In this document: positions 50,373-59,800 of the stretch, one piece after another | Layout: every line of letters begins with the position of its first letter | Numbering within the stretch: position 1 is the first letter of the stretch | NCBI GenBank assembly: GCA_019358895.1 | Contig: JAHHIG010000013.1 | Span: 101,789 to 165,788, forward strand | Length of the DNA: 64,000 nt | Origin: Tildeniella nuda ZEHNDER 1965/U140 | GTDB lineage: Bacteria; Cyanobacteriota; Cyanobacteriia; Leptolyngbyales; Leptolyngbyaceae | Direction of reading: 5' to 3' | The notes under the pieces: generated by a model | Database searches by the model: none | What the model was told of the DNA's origin: nothing | What the model saw: only the letters and a program-made list of their open reading frames with translations | Position numbers and translations under genes: made by a program

Positions 50373-50645
50373 GAGCTTGAAACTTAGAAGATTGAGCTGA
50401 GAACTCGGAAGATTGAGCTGAGAACTCGGAAGATGGGGCTTGAAACTCGGAACGTCGAGCTGAGAACTCGGAAGATGGAGTTGAGAACTCGGAACGTCGA
50501 GCTTAGAACTCGGAACGTCGAGCTTAGAACTCGGAAGGTCGAGCTGAGAACTTGGAAGATGGAGCTTGGAACTCGAAAGATGGAGCTTGGAACTCGAAAG
50601 ATGGAGCTTGGAACTCGGAAGATGGAGCTTGGAACTCGGAAAGTT
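50373..50645. repeat. 13 x 21-bp degenerate tandem array
   Basis: Thirteen units of the form GAGCTTG-GAACTCG-GAAGATG, each three heptamers. Both strands are open through the array, giving apparent 70-100-aa frames with a heptapeptide period (LPSSKLH); these are not genes. Related to the array in the oxoprolinase gene. Confidence 0.93.
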
Positions 50646-50671
50646 GAAATCTAAGCTTGAAACCCCCTTCA

Positions 50672-50699
50672 TCCTTCATCCTTTAGCCTTTAGCCTTTA
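50672..50699. repeat. AGCCTTT heptamer array, left part
   Basis: CTTTAGCCTTTAGCCTTTAG, interrupted at 50699/50700 by the MITE-like element and resumed at 50872. Confidence 0.9.
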
Positions 50700-50871
50700 G
50701 AGGACGCTTTAAAAGTCCAGATGCTTGTAGCCTTGGCGACTGAAGTCGCGGCTACAGAGGCAAAACCTGCCGTTGCAGGTGATAAAACCCTTACTCTGCG
50801 GTCGTCCGCGCAGGCGGACTTTGTTTACGTAGTCGCGGTTTTAACCGCCAGACACTTTTCAAACAACCTCT
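50700..50871 (-). mobile_element. Multi-hairpin element (MITE-like), copy 2
   Basis: 172 bp, reverse orientation relative to copy 1. The ends GAGGACGCTTTAAAAG and, reversed, GAGGTTGTTTGAAAAG are flanked by TTA on both sides (50697-50699, 50872-50874). The surrounding AGCCTTT array continues in register on both sides, with only the TTA duplicated. This is direct evidence of insertion with a 3-bp target duplication. Confidence 0.92.
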
Positions 50872-50940
50872 TAGCCTTTAGCCTTTAGCCTTCATTCTTT
50901 ATCCTTTACCTCCTGCCTTCTGCCTCCTGCCTTCTGCACT
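50872..50940. repeat. AGCCTTT, TCCTTTA and CTGCCTT heptamer arrays, right part
   Basis: Continuation of the AGCCTTT array followed by CTTTATC, CTTTACC, CTGCCTT and CTGCCTC units up to the bcsB stop codon. Confidence 0.85.
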
Positions 50941-50946
50941 CCGCTT

Positions 50947-53349
50947 TCACTTCTTCCCCAACCGCCCTAAATACGACTGCGCGATCGCATACAGCAGCAG
51001 CGCAGCAACCACAAAACCGGGAGCGAGAATAAACCAACTGACGCGCAGGGTTTGCAGGAACCGATCGAGCCAGCTCGTTTGACTCAACTGCTGCTTTTGC
51101 TTTGCCTGTTGCAAAAACTCCAGCGTGTAGGCGTTGGGGTTATAGGGATTGGGGTCTGGGTCGGCAGCGTCAATGAGGACAGTGTCTTCGCGCAGTTGAA
51201 AGAAGAGAAAGTCGCGGTTGAGCAGGTCGCGGACGTGATCTAAACCTGCCCTGGTCTGCCCACTGAGCATGAGCAGGACGCGATCGCGGTTCCAGGGCGA
51301 CACGATTTCTTTGACCAAACCTTCGGCATCGGGAAGGGTTTGCACCTGGCTTTGTCCGCGCTGACGACGAAAGGACTCCTGGAGGGTAAAGCCTTCGGAC
51401 TGCAAGGCATCGGGGAGAGGAAACTGCTCGCGGGTGCCGATGGCGACGAGATGGCGATCGCTCCGCACGGTGGTCGGTAATTTATTTGCCCGAAACACGT
51501 CCAGCTTCACCGATTCTGACTGGCTGAGTCGTCCCAAACGAGCGCTGATTTCAAACAGCAGGGCGAGATCGTTCGTGCTGGGGCGATCGGGTAGGACGAT
51601 CGCCGTCTTGGACAAATCCTGAGGAGAGGCAAAGGGATAGCCAAATTGCAGCAGTTTCAAATCAGGTACCTGCACAACGTTCGTCCGATTGAGGTCAAAG
51701 CTGGTATCGGCGTGAATAGTGCCCCAAAGCTGCTGGTCGAGGGCGCGGTTGCAAGAACGACGTTCGCGGGGATCAAGCTGAAACCGGACACGAATCTTGG
51801 AGTTGGGCTTGATGCGGTCTTCTGGCAGTGCGACTCGAAGGGTTTCGTGCGACGCGCCTGTGACAGAATCAAGCTTTTTGCCTACCAACGCCAATCCATC
51901 TAGCTGCACTTCAATCAGGGAGGTGAGCGGGTTGACCTGAGGACTGTAGCTGTAGTTCAAATTGATGAAGTTCCCCGTGGCGAACTGATCGTCAGGCAGG
52001 GCACGAAAGTCGAACTCCATCACTGGAGCATCGGCACCCCGCACGGTCATATCTTCGTAAGGCTGGTTGTCGAAGGTAGTCAGATTTTTAAGCTGAAAGT
52101 TGTTAGCAATTGGCAGATAGCCCGACCATTCGCGGGGTGAGGGTGCAGGTACATCGGTGACTTGGCGCACGACGATCGCCTGCCCGGTACCAAGCTGGCG
52201 ATCGCGCGACTGAATGAGAAACTGCACTGCCTTTGCCACACCGTCTGATCCATTGCCAGTCACGACTAGAACGGGATGGCGTTTGTCAGGTGTTGTGGTC
52301 AGCATCAGCACACCTGCATCATTCGGCAGCACGTTCTTTTTGTCGTCTCGCACCTGACCGTCTTTCAACGACAGCGGTAGTTTGAGTTGCGCCAGCGCAG
52401 GCTGCGTTTTGGGAGTGCCCACAACAACGAGCCGTTCATTTGGCTGCATCTGGTCGATCGCCGTCAGCAGGCGCGTGTTCAGCGGACGATACTGAGCAAA
52501 CCGCCCCACATTTGTTTGAAAGCGCGTGGTCGCAGTGAGCCAGGATTCATCGATCGCGTTCGGCAGCAGGTACGCAAGCTGGTTTGGCTCCAGGCTCAGG
52601 TCGTCAAAAATGGGATAAGGGTAGCGGCTGAAGTTGAGCGCGATCGGCTGGGGTTGAAAGTCAAATACCAGCTTGGAATCAGGCAAAATCTCCGTCCACA
52701 ACGATGGATCGAACGGGTCTTGTGTACAGGTGGGCGAGTTGTTTTGCAGTGCGGCAATCACAACTTCGTTGTTGTCCTGAATCAGGTCTGGTGGGATGTC
52801 GTAAATCGCGCTGCCGATTTCGCCCTGCTTTTTGTTGAGCGGCAAACTGCCCACGCTGGCACCGTTGACGTAGGCTGTGAGATTCGATCGCGTCGCGTAT
52901 AACGCTGGCGAATGGCGAAACCGTAGCTGAAGTTTGGCGGCTTTGGGCTTCCAGGCACGGGGACGCGTAAACCGCAATCGCGTCTCATCATAAATGCTCC
53001 GCAGCCGCAGACGGTTGCCCACCACTGGACTCCGGTTGAACTCCAAAACATATTGCCCTGCTGCCAGTGGTGCAACGATAGCGCCTTTTTTAGCCGCATC
53101 CGAAACGTCAGGGTCTTTTGCTGCCGCTTCCCCAGCCGATTGCGGCGGTGCTGGCACTTTATCAATCCCCGCATTGGGAGACGTAACCGGAGCTTCAGGA
53201 GGGGACTGAGCCACTGTTGCCTGCTGCCAACCCAAGCCCAGACTGCATACTAGCGTGATGAGGAAGAGCGCGATCGGCAATAGGCGCAGGCAGAATCTTC
53301 GTGTGCCGCGATCGAAGAGAGAGGCAAAATGGGTAGTGCGGGGGTTCAT
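50947..53349 (-). CDS. bcsB: Cellulose biosynthesis periplasmic subunit BcsB
   Basis: BcsB guides the nascent glucan across the periplasm and anchors to BcsA by its C-terminal helix. The 800-aa protein has a signal segment ('RLLPIALFLITLVCSLGLGWQQA'), a Pro/Ala-rich region, then two carbohydrate-binding/ferredoxin-like repeats: 'YTNGASVGSLPLNK'-type in 'LTAYVNGASVGSLPLNKKQG' and 'LIEVQLDGLALVGKKLD'. A single C-terminal membrane helix ends it ('WFILAPGFVVAALLLYAIA'). The position between the TPR gene and bcsA fits the bcs order. The name 'c-di-GMP binding' often used for BcsB is historical; binding is by BcsA. Confidence 0.92.
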   Translation of the reverse strand: MNPRTTHFASLFDRGTRRFCLRLLPIALFLITLVCSLGLGWQQATVAQSPPEAPVTSPNAGIDKVPAPPQSAGEAAAKDPDVSDAAKKGAIVAPLAAGQYVLEFNRSPVVGNRLRLRSIYDETRLRFTRPRAWKPKAAKLQLRFRHSPALYATRSNLTAYVNGASVGSLPLNKKQGEIGSAIYDIPPDLIQDNNEVVIAALQNNSPTCTQDPFDPSLWTEILPDSKLVFDFQPQPIALNFSRYPYPIFDDLSLEPNQLAYLLPNAIDESWLTATTRFQTNVGRFAQYRPLNTRLLTAIDQMQPNERLVVVGTPKTQPALAQLKLPLSLKDGQVRDDKKNVLPNDAGVLMLTTTPDKRHPVLVVTGNGSDGVAKAVQFLIQSRDRQLGTGQAIVVRQVTDVPAPSPREWSGYLPIANNFQLKNLTTFDNQPYEDMTVRGADAPVMEFDFRALPDDQFATGNFINLNYSYSPQVNPLTSLIEVQLDGLALVGKKLDSVTGASHETLRVALPEDRIKPNSKIRVRFQLDPRERRSCNRALDQQLWGTIHADTSFDLNRTNVVQVPDLKLLQFGYPFASPQDLSKTAIVLPDRPSTNDLALLFEISARLGRLSQSESVKLDVFRANKLPTTVRSDRHLVAIGTREQFPLPDALQSEGFTLQESFRRQRGQSQVQTLPDAEGLVKEIVSPWNRDRVLLMLSGQTRAGLDHVRDLLNRDFLFFQLREDTVLIDAADPDPNPYNPNAYTLEFLQQAKQKQQLSQTSWLDRFLQTLRVSWFILAPGFVVAALLLYAIAQSYLGRLGKK

Positions 53350-53363
53350 AGGGGAGGCAGAAG

Positions 53364-53447
53364 GTAGAAGGCTAGAGCAGTTGTTGGTTGTTGGTTGTTG
53401 GTTACTAGTTGTCAGTTGCCAGACTAAAAACTAAAAACTAAAAACTT
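53364..53447. repeat. TTGTTGG and ACTAAAA heptamer arrays
   Basis: GTTGTTGGTTGTTGG units then ACTAAAAACTAAAAACT units, filling the 99-bp gap between the TPR gene stop and the bcsB start. Confidence 0.9.
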
Positions 53448-53448
53448 C

Positions 53449-55899
53449 CTAGTAGCGCTCCCAGGAGGGTTGGAAACCGCGTCGTCGGAGGAGATCGACC
53501 TGGATTTTCTCAATTTTGCGATCGGTGGCGCGATCGCCTGATGGTGAGGAAGACATTTCTCTGGCGCTTTGTGCTTGCCGCAACGCTTTGAACTGTTGTA
53601 GAGCAACGCCTGGACGATCCTGGGCAAGGCTCAGTTCGCCCAAGATGCGACGGGTATCGAGGTCATCAGGTCTCAGCACCAGCACACGGTTGTAGAGGGC
53701 GCTGGCTTCGGCATAGCGCTGCTGCTGGAACCGTACCCCTGCAAGGGCAGCGATCGCGTCTACATTATTGGGCTGCTGTTGCAAAATTGCGGTGTATGCC
53801 TGGTTCGCCAGCGCTAAATCTCCCAGCGTTTGCGCCAGATCGCCTTGCACAAAGTAAGCATTTATATCGCCTTTGTTGCGTGTGACAAGCTGTTCAACCT
53901 GCGATCGTGCCGTTGCTGGATCGCGGACTGCCAGCACTTGCAAGGCACGACGCTGAATGGGGAGGCTATCTGGATTCACTGTCAGCAAAGTTTTGTAAAG
54001 CGCTTCTCGTTCGGCATCGGCTGGCAATGCTCCCACGAGGCTGAATAATTCGGGTGGCGTTTCATTCGCAGAGGGCGATTGGAGCCATGTGGTTAGCACC
54101 GTTTCTGCCTCAGCTTGCGTAATCCGCTGCGATCGATAGGCAACGCTGGCTCGACCCAACTGAAGGCGAAAGTCTTGGGATCGGGTTGCCAAAACCTGGT
54201 CATAAACGTTCAATGCTTCGTCCGATCGTCCCTGTCTCTCTCGTACGTCTACCAGTCCCAGTAAGGCGTTTGACAAGATGGAAGCAGGTGGATTGGAGGC
54301 AATAATCGCCTCGTACCGTTGGGCGCTGGCATCTAGTTTGCCGTCTCGCCGTTCAATGTCAGCTAACAGGATTTGGGAGGCACGATCGCGCGCACCAGCA
54401 GCAGTCGCACTATACACTTGTAATGCCTGCCGTGCTTGTTCCAAATCACCTTTCTGCACCCAGATTTGCGCGACTCGAAAGTGTAAAAAGGGCGCATCCA
54501 CACCGCGCTGCAAAAGCTCCTGATAGGTGGGCAGCAGTTCCGGATCGGGTGGATCGAGGCGAATAAGGGCGAGGGCAAGAGACTGTCGCTCTGTAGCACT
54601 ATCAGGCAGCGGTTGTAAGGCAGTTTGTAGCTGTTGCCGCAGTTCACCAGAAGTGATCTGTCCTAGCTGCTGGGCGATCGCCAAACGTTTAACCACTAAG
54701 CTTGGCTCTGGCTGTTGCTTGATCAATTGCTCATATAGCGACAGTGCTGCCTGCTGCGACGACGGAAACTCGCTAAACACATCCGCTGCTTCTGTTACCA
54801 GTCCCGGTGATGGGTTGGCAGTTTGGCGTAGCACCTGACGATACTGCTCCACTGCTTCCGCATACAGCGCTGTATCGCTTGACTGTCGCCCAATCTGACT
54901 CAGTGCTCGTGCCAGTGGCAGCGTTGCGTTTGGCTGACTGCGTAGTGGTTGCAAAATCAAGCGGGCTTCATCAGACTGTTGGTTTGCCTGATACGCGACT
55001 GCCAGAGCCGATCGCACCTCGATCGCCATTCGATCTGAAGCCTTCAACTGCTTGAGTTGCGCCTCCAGCAACGGGATTGCCTGCTCTGGCTTACCTGTCT
55101 CTCGCAGTGCGGTCGCATAGGCAATGACGGCATCAACTGGTAGTCTCTTCCCCGTAGCGGTGTAGCGCTCAAATAGCGTCACGCCCTGCCGATAATTGCC
55201 ACTATAGGTGTATGCCTGAGCTGTGCCCAGAAGTATAGTTGGCGTAGGTTTCTGAAGCAGCACTTGGTAATCCGTCAGCGCTTCTGTAAAACGCCCCTGG
55301 TAGCTGTAGAGCAACGCCCGCTGAGTACGATCGCTCGTTCGATCAGGAGCCAGCGTTAATAGTGTGGTCAGTGCCTCAATGCCTCGTGCCTGCCACTCCG
55401 ATCGATAGCCACCCAACAGACCGACCGCAGAGAGTGCCGTGAGGTTTTTCGAGTCCTCCACCAATACCTGCTGATACGCCTGCCATGCCTTTGCATCCTG
55501 TCCCGCCCGTTGATAGGCGATCGCCAGTCCCAACTTTGCTTCTAGAGACTGCGGATTTTGCCGCAACGCTGCCTGAAACGCGGCGATCGCATCGTTCACA
55601 AAGCCCCGATTCAGCAACGTATAGCCCTGTCTCGCCGACATAGATTGCGCCTGCGATGGCATTCCCGACAGCGCGATCAGTAGAAAAGGTAAAAGGCAAA
55701 AGGTAAAAGGTAAAAGGTAAAGGCGTGGCTGTGTGGCAATATCAATCGCCCTCATCCCAACCCTTTTTCTCCAAAGAGAAGGGCTTAGAACTCTTGTTCC
55801 CTCTCCTTTGGGAAGAGGGCTAGGGTGAGGGTGGCTCGACTGACCGCTGACCGCTGACCGCTGACTGCTGCCTCCCAACCACTGATTCAAATCTCTCAT
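53449..55899 (-). CDS. Large TPR protein (BcsC-like periplasmic part)
   Basis: An 816-aa exported protein made of TPR repeats from about residue 85 to 800 ('NDAIAAFQAALRQNPQSLEAKLGLAIAYQRAGQDAKAWQAYQQ', 'RYAEASALYNRVLVLRPDDLDTRRILGEL'). It corresponds to the TPR half of BcsC, which scaffolds cellulose export in the periplasm. It lacks the BcsC C-terminal barrel; that function may lie in the neighbouring 55896-57458 gene. The ATG at 55899 overlaps the stop of that gene (ATGA) with AGGAGG just upstream. The N-terminus is unusual: heptamer and other repeats encode residues about 11-70, including much of the signal-peptide core 'LYLLPFTFCLLPFLLIAL'. Confidence 0.88.
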   Translation of the reverse strand: MRDLNQWLGGSSQRSAVSGQSSHPHPSPLPKGEGTRVLSPSLWRKRVGMRAIDIATQPRLYLLPFTFCLLPFLLIALSGMPSQAQSMSARQGYTLLNRGFVNDAIAAFQAALRQNPQSLEAKLGLAIAYQRAGQDAKAWQAYQQVLVEDSKNLTALSAVGLLGGYRSEWQARGIEALTTLLTLAPDRTSDRTQRALLYSYQGRFTEALTDYQVLLQKPTPTILLGTAQAYTYSGNYRQGVTLFERYTATGKRLPVDAVIAYATALRETGKPEQAIPLLEAQLKQLKASDRMAIEVRSALAVAYQANQQSDEARLILQPLRSQPNATLPLARALSQIGRQSSDTALYAEAVEQYRQVLRQTANPSPGLVTEAADVFSEFPSSQQAALSLYEQLIKQQPEPSLVVKRLAIAQQLGQITSGELRQQLQTALQPLPDSATERQSLALALIRLDPPDPELLPTYQELLQRGVDAPFLHFRVAQIWVQKGDLEQARQALQVYSATAAGARDRASQILLADIERRDGKLDASAQRYEAIIASNPPASILSNALLGLVDVRERQGRSDEALNVYDQVLATRSQDFRLQLGRASVAYRSQRITQAEAETVLTTWLQSPSANETPPELFSLVGALPADAEREALYKTLLTVNPDSLPIQRRALQVLAVRDPATARSQVEQLVTRNKGDINAYFVQGDLAQTLGDLALANQAYTAILQQQPNNVDAIAALAGVRFQQQRYAEASALYNRVLVLRPDDLDTRRILGELSLAQDRPGVALQQFKALRQAQSAREMSSSPSGDRATDRKIEKIQVDLLRRRGFQPSWERY
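55681..55727. repeat. GGTAAAA heptamer array encoding the signal-peptide core of the TPR protein
   Basis: Five GGTAAAA/GGCAAAA units. On the minus strand they read as Leu/Pro/Phe/Thr codons that form the hydrophobic stretch of the predicted signal peptide. Confidence 0.85.
55740..55872. repeat. Dispersed hairpin repeat and CTGACCG array within the TPR gene 5' end
   Basis: An inverted-repeat element of the CCCTCATCCCAACCC...GGGTGAGGG type (55750-55834) followed by three CTGACCG units (55840-55864). Both are in the coding region, residues about 12-50. Confidence 0.8.
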
Positions 55900-57458
55900 C
55901 TCGACCTCCTAAAGACTGACGAAAGGTCAAAATCCGTTCTGACACGAACGCCTAAGACCGTCTCCGAAAAACCATTGCGTTCCTGAAGCATCACTGCTGC
56001 ACGCAGATTGGGCGTGATGCGGAAGTCGTAAAACAACTCCAGCACATCGGGGTTGTTGTCGCCTCGCGATCGTCGGAGGTCGTCATTCGACAGTTGCCGT
56101 CCGTAACCCAACCCCAGGCGATCGCTCGGCATAAAGACATCCAGAAAGTTCAATCCCGCGCTATAAGTCGTGCCGCTAGTGTCTAGAGCCAGATTGGTGT
56201 AATGCCCATAGCGACCGAAGAGACCAAGTTTGAGGCTAGGAATAAAAACTTCGGCGTTGATACCGTAAGCTTCTTCCCGATCGCCCGGTTGCGGTCCGGC
56301 TCTACCCGATCGCGGGATGTCAAAAATCTCTCGAAAGCCGCTTCGCCGCCCGGCATCGCGGGAGGAGACGTAGGTGCCACGAATGATGGCAGTACCAAAC
56401 CGCACACCCACTTCCCCTGCAAACGCATCCAGATGGAAATCACCGAGATTGCGGTTTGACGAAAACGTGGTTGCCTTGAGGTCAATGTCATCCGTCACGC
56501 TCCAGTTCACCAATAGCCCCGGACGTGAGGCAATGCCTGCTGCTGCCAGCGCTGGGTTTGTTTGAAAAACCGAGTTAAAGAAATGCGTCGCGCCGTCTTT
56601 GGCGAAGCTGTTGCGATCAAAATACGAGGTCAAATCCATCAAACCTACGACCAATCGCAACGTTGGCAGCGACGGCAGTGATCCAGCAAAATACAGCTCG
56701 TTCAGATTCAGCCCTGTTTCTTGCGAATCGGCAAACCCTCTACCGGTCGTCAAATCGACCTCAGCTCCAAAGCCAGCATTGGGTGTCACCGGGTAGAAGC
56801 CTCTCAAGCGTGCCCGTGCCGAAGTATCGCTGCCTTCTTGCTTGAATACGCCCTGCAACTGCACTGACGGTACACCGAGTACCTCGCTGCCCTGCCGCAG
56901 CACTTTGTCAGATGGTGCTGGTACACCCGAATCGGCTATTAGTAAGGGCGATCGTTCAGTCAAACGCTGTGTCTGTTCAGGCTTTTCTGGTCGCTTTAGC
57001 CAAGGACGCTGCTCATAGGATGCGTTTCTGATGTAGGAAGTCTGTGTCTCTTGCGTCTCTAAAGATGGTGTCAGTAGCCCAGCCCTTGCCGCGATTTGAA
57101 GCTTGGTTGCATCGAACAGCGTCGCGTCAAACAAAGATTGACTCCCAGCAGCAGAGGATAACATTGCATCTGCCACTACTTGGGGCATTGCTTTCACTGG
57201 TTGCTGTTCTTTCACAACCGGAATCTGTACAGAATTACTGTTTGTCGCTTTGACAGCAACTGAATCAGTTGAGTGCTCTTTGCGATCGTTGAGTTTCGTC
57301 AGATCCGCTAGAGCAGATGGACAATGAATCAGCGTCTCTGCTGCCCCCGTAGTCAGTAAAATGGCGAACGTAAAGCCGAGATGAAAGCGTGGCTTGAGCC
57401 GGATCGGTTTAAGTAGCGGCAGTACCGGACGAGCGATCGAACGTGTTTTAAAAGTCAT
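55896..57458 (-). CDS. Outer-membrane beta-barrel porin-like protein of the cellulose operon
   Basis: A 520-aa exported protein from ATG 57458: signal peptide 'LGFTFAILLTTGAAETLIHCPSALA', a polar region to about residue 190, then a beta-barrel with alternating strands ('RLRGFYPVTPNAGFGAEVDLTTG', 'LRLVVGLMDLTSYFDRN', 'LKLGLFGRYGHYTNLAL'). It ends in 'TVLGVRVRTDFDLSSVFRRSR'. No S-layer homology domain, unlike most cyanobacterial porins. First gene of the bcs operon by order, overlapping the TPR gene by 4 bp, so it is probably the outer-membrane exit for cellulose. It resembles carbohydrate porins more than the BcsC barrel. Confidence 0.8.
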   Translation of the reverse strand: MTFKTRSIARPVLPLLKPIRLKPRFHLGFTFAILLTTGAAETLIHCPSALADLTKLNDRKEHSTDSVAVKATNSNSVQIPVVKEQQPVKAMPQVVADAMLSSAAGSQSLFDATLFDATKLQIAARAGLLTPSLETQETQTSYIRNASYEQRPWLKRPEKPEQTQRLTERSPLLIADSGVPAPSDKVLRQGSEVLGVPSVQLQGVFKQEGSDTSARARLRGFYPVTPNAGFGAEVDLTTGRGFADSQETGLNLNELYFAGSLPSLPTLRLVVGLMDLTSYFDRNSFAKDGATHFFNSVFQTNPALAAAGIASRPGLLVNWSVTDDIDLKATTFSSNRNLGDFHLDAFAGEVGVRFGTAIIRGTYVSSRDAGRRSGFREIFDIPRSGRAGPQPGDREEAYGINAEVFIPSLKLGLFGRYGHYTNLALDTSGTTYSAGLNFLDVFMPSDRLGLGYGRQLSNDDLRRSRGDNNPDVLELFYDFRITPNLRAAVMLQERNGFSETVLGVRVRTDFDLSSVFRRSR

Positions 57459-57488
57459 AGTTTTGGTTAAGTAGAAGCCATCCCACAA

Positions 57489-58415
57489 CGTTTAATGCCA
57501 TCGTGCGAAGTCACGCACCGCACGGTTAGTAGGGTGATGTGCTGCGATTAATTCACCTGGAATGAGCAGGCAACCATTAGCAGGACAGTGATTGCTTGAA
57601 AGAACTGTATAAATGCAAAGAACTCTAATCAGGACTTTTGCATCCACTGCTCAGCAGCAGGCTAAAGCGAGGAGACAACAGAATGAAATGCTTGTAGGTG
57701 AGATTTGCGCTGATTTTGAAGCGCTTGATTCTGTTAGTTCTGTTGCTACTAAGCGCTACAGTCCGAAAGCAACCGTGCAAACGTTAGAGTGTTGCAAGCA
57801 TTTATGCCTTGCGATCGCAGATGCAGTGCCTACCAATAGCGCTATGTCAGCCCACAGTTGCGGAAAGATTACCTGTTTCACAACGGAAGCGAGAAGATGC
57901 CCTGAACAAGTTTAAAGAAGAATGACATCCGGTTCTGAGTCATGTATTCGGTCGATCGATAACGGAATCAGGGAAATTTCTATGAAGAGCGTGTAAGTTT
58001 TTCCGCTTTTCTACTGAACTTTTCCGCTTTTCTACTGAACTTTTCCGCTTTTTTGCCGAAGAAAAACCAACTCAAAGACAAGCCAATTCATAGAGCTATA
58101 CGCTCGAAAGCCAGCATGAATACATTTGCGTCGCACCTTCTTAACCCATCTGGATATGCTGAGGGTCGATCGCGCGCCAGCACATTAGATGATTGAATGT
58201 TGTGTTTTGCACGCAACTGTCAATAACAAAGTGAGTGAGACCAAATTCCTTTTAGGCAGTTGCAATTATGGATATTGACGCGATGATGGATTTGCCTGCA
58301 ATTGGAACTACGACTGTCAATACCCTTCATTTGGAGGTGGGTATTCTACGATCGCGTTCATTAAAACGTTCAAATGAATTCAGTTCATCATGTGTGATCA
58401 TTTCTATAAACACCG
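57489..58415. other. 927-bp gap without a convincing gene
   Basis: It contains a 3 x 21-bp tandem (57999-58061). Two weak frames (57613-57915 plus; 58268-58432 plus, ATG to TGA) lack recognisable domains and good ribosome sites. The promoter of the bcs operon should lie at the left end; none was clear. Confidence 0.5.
57999..58061. repeat. 3 x 21-bp tandem repeat
   Basis: TTTTCCGCTTTTCTACTGAAC twice perfectly, then a third unit diverging at its end (TTTTTTGCCGAAG). Confidence 0.9.
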
Positions 58416-59321
58416 TCATGCTGCTGGGTGACTGACACACAAGCAAGTTGCACTATCAGCATCGCTGGAGGTGGGTGTCTCCGGGCACGCATCTGGCACT
58501 AGCGCCCAAACCGCATAGCGCTCTTCATTATGAGTCATCACGGCTGGTTCGCCTCGTTGCTTAAGCCTTGTGACGATGCCAAGAGCCTGTTCACGACTGC
58601 TCACCACCTTGACAAAACGATAGTATTGATCCTCAAAAAGAATGGCAAACAGACGCTCTGGCAGTTCTGTCCGATGAATACGGCACGTTTGATACTGCTC
58701 ACGCGATGCCAAGAGCAGGTGCGATGTTAAAGACGAGTCTACTGCTGGCATTTGTTCTGAAGCCGTTGACAACGTACTGTTTGATGAAATGAGTGGAAAC
58801 CAGTTCACGTCTTCGGTTGGCAGTGCCACCAATGGCTGAAAGAGAGACAGCGGTAATGCTGTGTTCTCCCAGTCAACATCACGATCGGACTCTAAAGCTG
58901 GAATAGCAGGTGGCTGAAACTCCAGTCGATCGGTTGGCATCTCACCATTGTCGGTCAGACTGAGTGGTGAAGCCGTCAGTCCATTCACAGCGAGAGCCAT
59001 ATCTGGAGGATTAACCGCTTGCAATATGGCTTGGGCACTCAAAATTTGTCGCCCCTCTGGAACCACTGTCCGCGATCGCCTCCATTTACGGAGCAGTTCC
59101 GCTGTTGTGATGCCAGCGCCAACGCTCACCACAATGGAGATGCCAATATGTCGAATGACGACATCACGGTGGTTGATGTCTTCAGTAGACTCACCCGTTG
59201 TGGACTCAGCAAGAATGGGTTCCGCTTGGCGTGGCAGAAATGCCAGCGTCAAGACTGAAAAGACAGCACAGGAGGTGAGGACAGCAGACAACAAAACTTT
59301 TCCAAAGACAGAACTGTTCAT
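58416..59321 (-). CDS. Membrane-anchored protein of unknown function
   Basis: From ATG 59321 the product is 301 aa. It has two hydrophobic segments near the N-terminus ('VLLSAVLTSCAVFSVLTLAFL' and 'IGISIVVSVGAGITTAELLRKW'). A long polar, low-homology region and a C-terminal folded domain follow ('YQTCRIHRTELPERLFAILFEDQYYRFVKVVSSREQALGIVTRLKQRGEPAVMTHNEERYAVWAL'). The earlier start (59438) would add 39 residues without membrane character. I do not recognise the family. It may be a sensor or envelope protein; no operon partner. Confidence 0.7.
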   Translation of the reverse strand: MNSSVFGKVLLSAVLTSCAVFSVLTLAFLPRQAEPILAESTTGESTEDINHRDVVIRHIGISIVVSVGAGITTAELLRKWRRSRTVVPEGRQILSAQAILQAVNPPDMALAVNGLTASPLSLTDNGEMPTDRLEFQPPAIPALESDRDVDWENTALPLSLFQPLVALPTEDVNWFPLISSNSTLSTASEQMPAVDSSLTSHLLLASREQYQTCRIHRTELPERLFAILFEDQYYRFVKVVSSREQALGIVTRLKQRGEPAVMTHNEERYAVWALVPDACPETPTSSDADSATCLCVSHPAA

Positions 59322-59438
59322 GGTTACTGCTCCACTTGAACGAAGGGATAAGTGAAAACGCTGGCAAGCAGTAGTGCAACCTTTAGGTTGAGTCGTCAAA
59401 CGTCGCACGACTAACCGATTTAAAGTAGAACCAACCAA

Positions 59439-59746
59439 ACCTCCAGCACTTCTGCAAGAGGTTTGGTCTAGGTACTTAAATTTTTTCTAAAAGAATTGAA
59501 ACACACAAGAACACTCGACCTATCACATTTCTTAGCCTGTTTCTGGGTCTCTCGGGCGTTACAAACCGCAGATTTATCGAAACTTTAAGTGCTTAGTCCC
59601 GGTTGGTAGCGCCAGGCGCGAATACTATCAGTAAGTAGGTAGCCACAATTAAGTGTGAGGGAGCGGTTTGGGGGCGTTGCCTCCAGGCAGGGGATTCCAC
59701 CCCCTCCACCCCCAAAATCATCTTTAGTTTAATTACGCCCAACAAT
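59439..59746. other. 308-bp gap with a GC-rich dispersed hairpin
   Basis: A GGGGGCG...CCCCC inverted repeat (about 59670-59717), of a class commonly dispersed in cyanobacteria, lies near the right end. No gene. Confidence 0.55.
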
Positions 59747-59800
59747 TTGGTGCATCATCATTCTCCTAATGCGTTCCTTCACACTACCTTGACTAAATTC

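Noticed and set aside
50373..50645. Possible CRISPR array (regular 21-bp period)
   Set aside because: Units are adjacent with no unique spacers, vary gradually, and no cas gene is near.
50358..50672. Open frames of 73-104 aa on both strands with heptapeptide repeats
   Set aside because: They arise from a 21-bp tandem array that is open in many frames on both strands; no ribosome site and no unique sequence.
57613..57915. 100-aa plus-strand frame in the large gap left of the membrane-protein gene
   Set aside because: No domain, poor ribosome site, and composition unlike neighbours; could be chance in a 927-bp gap.
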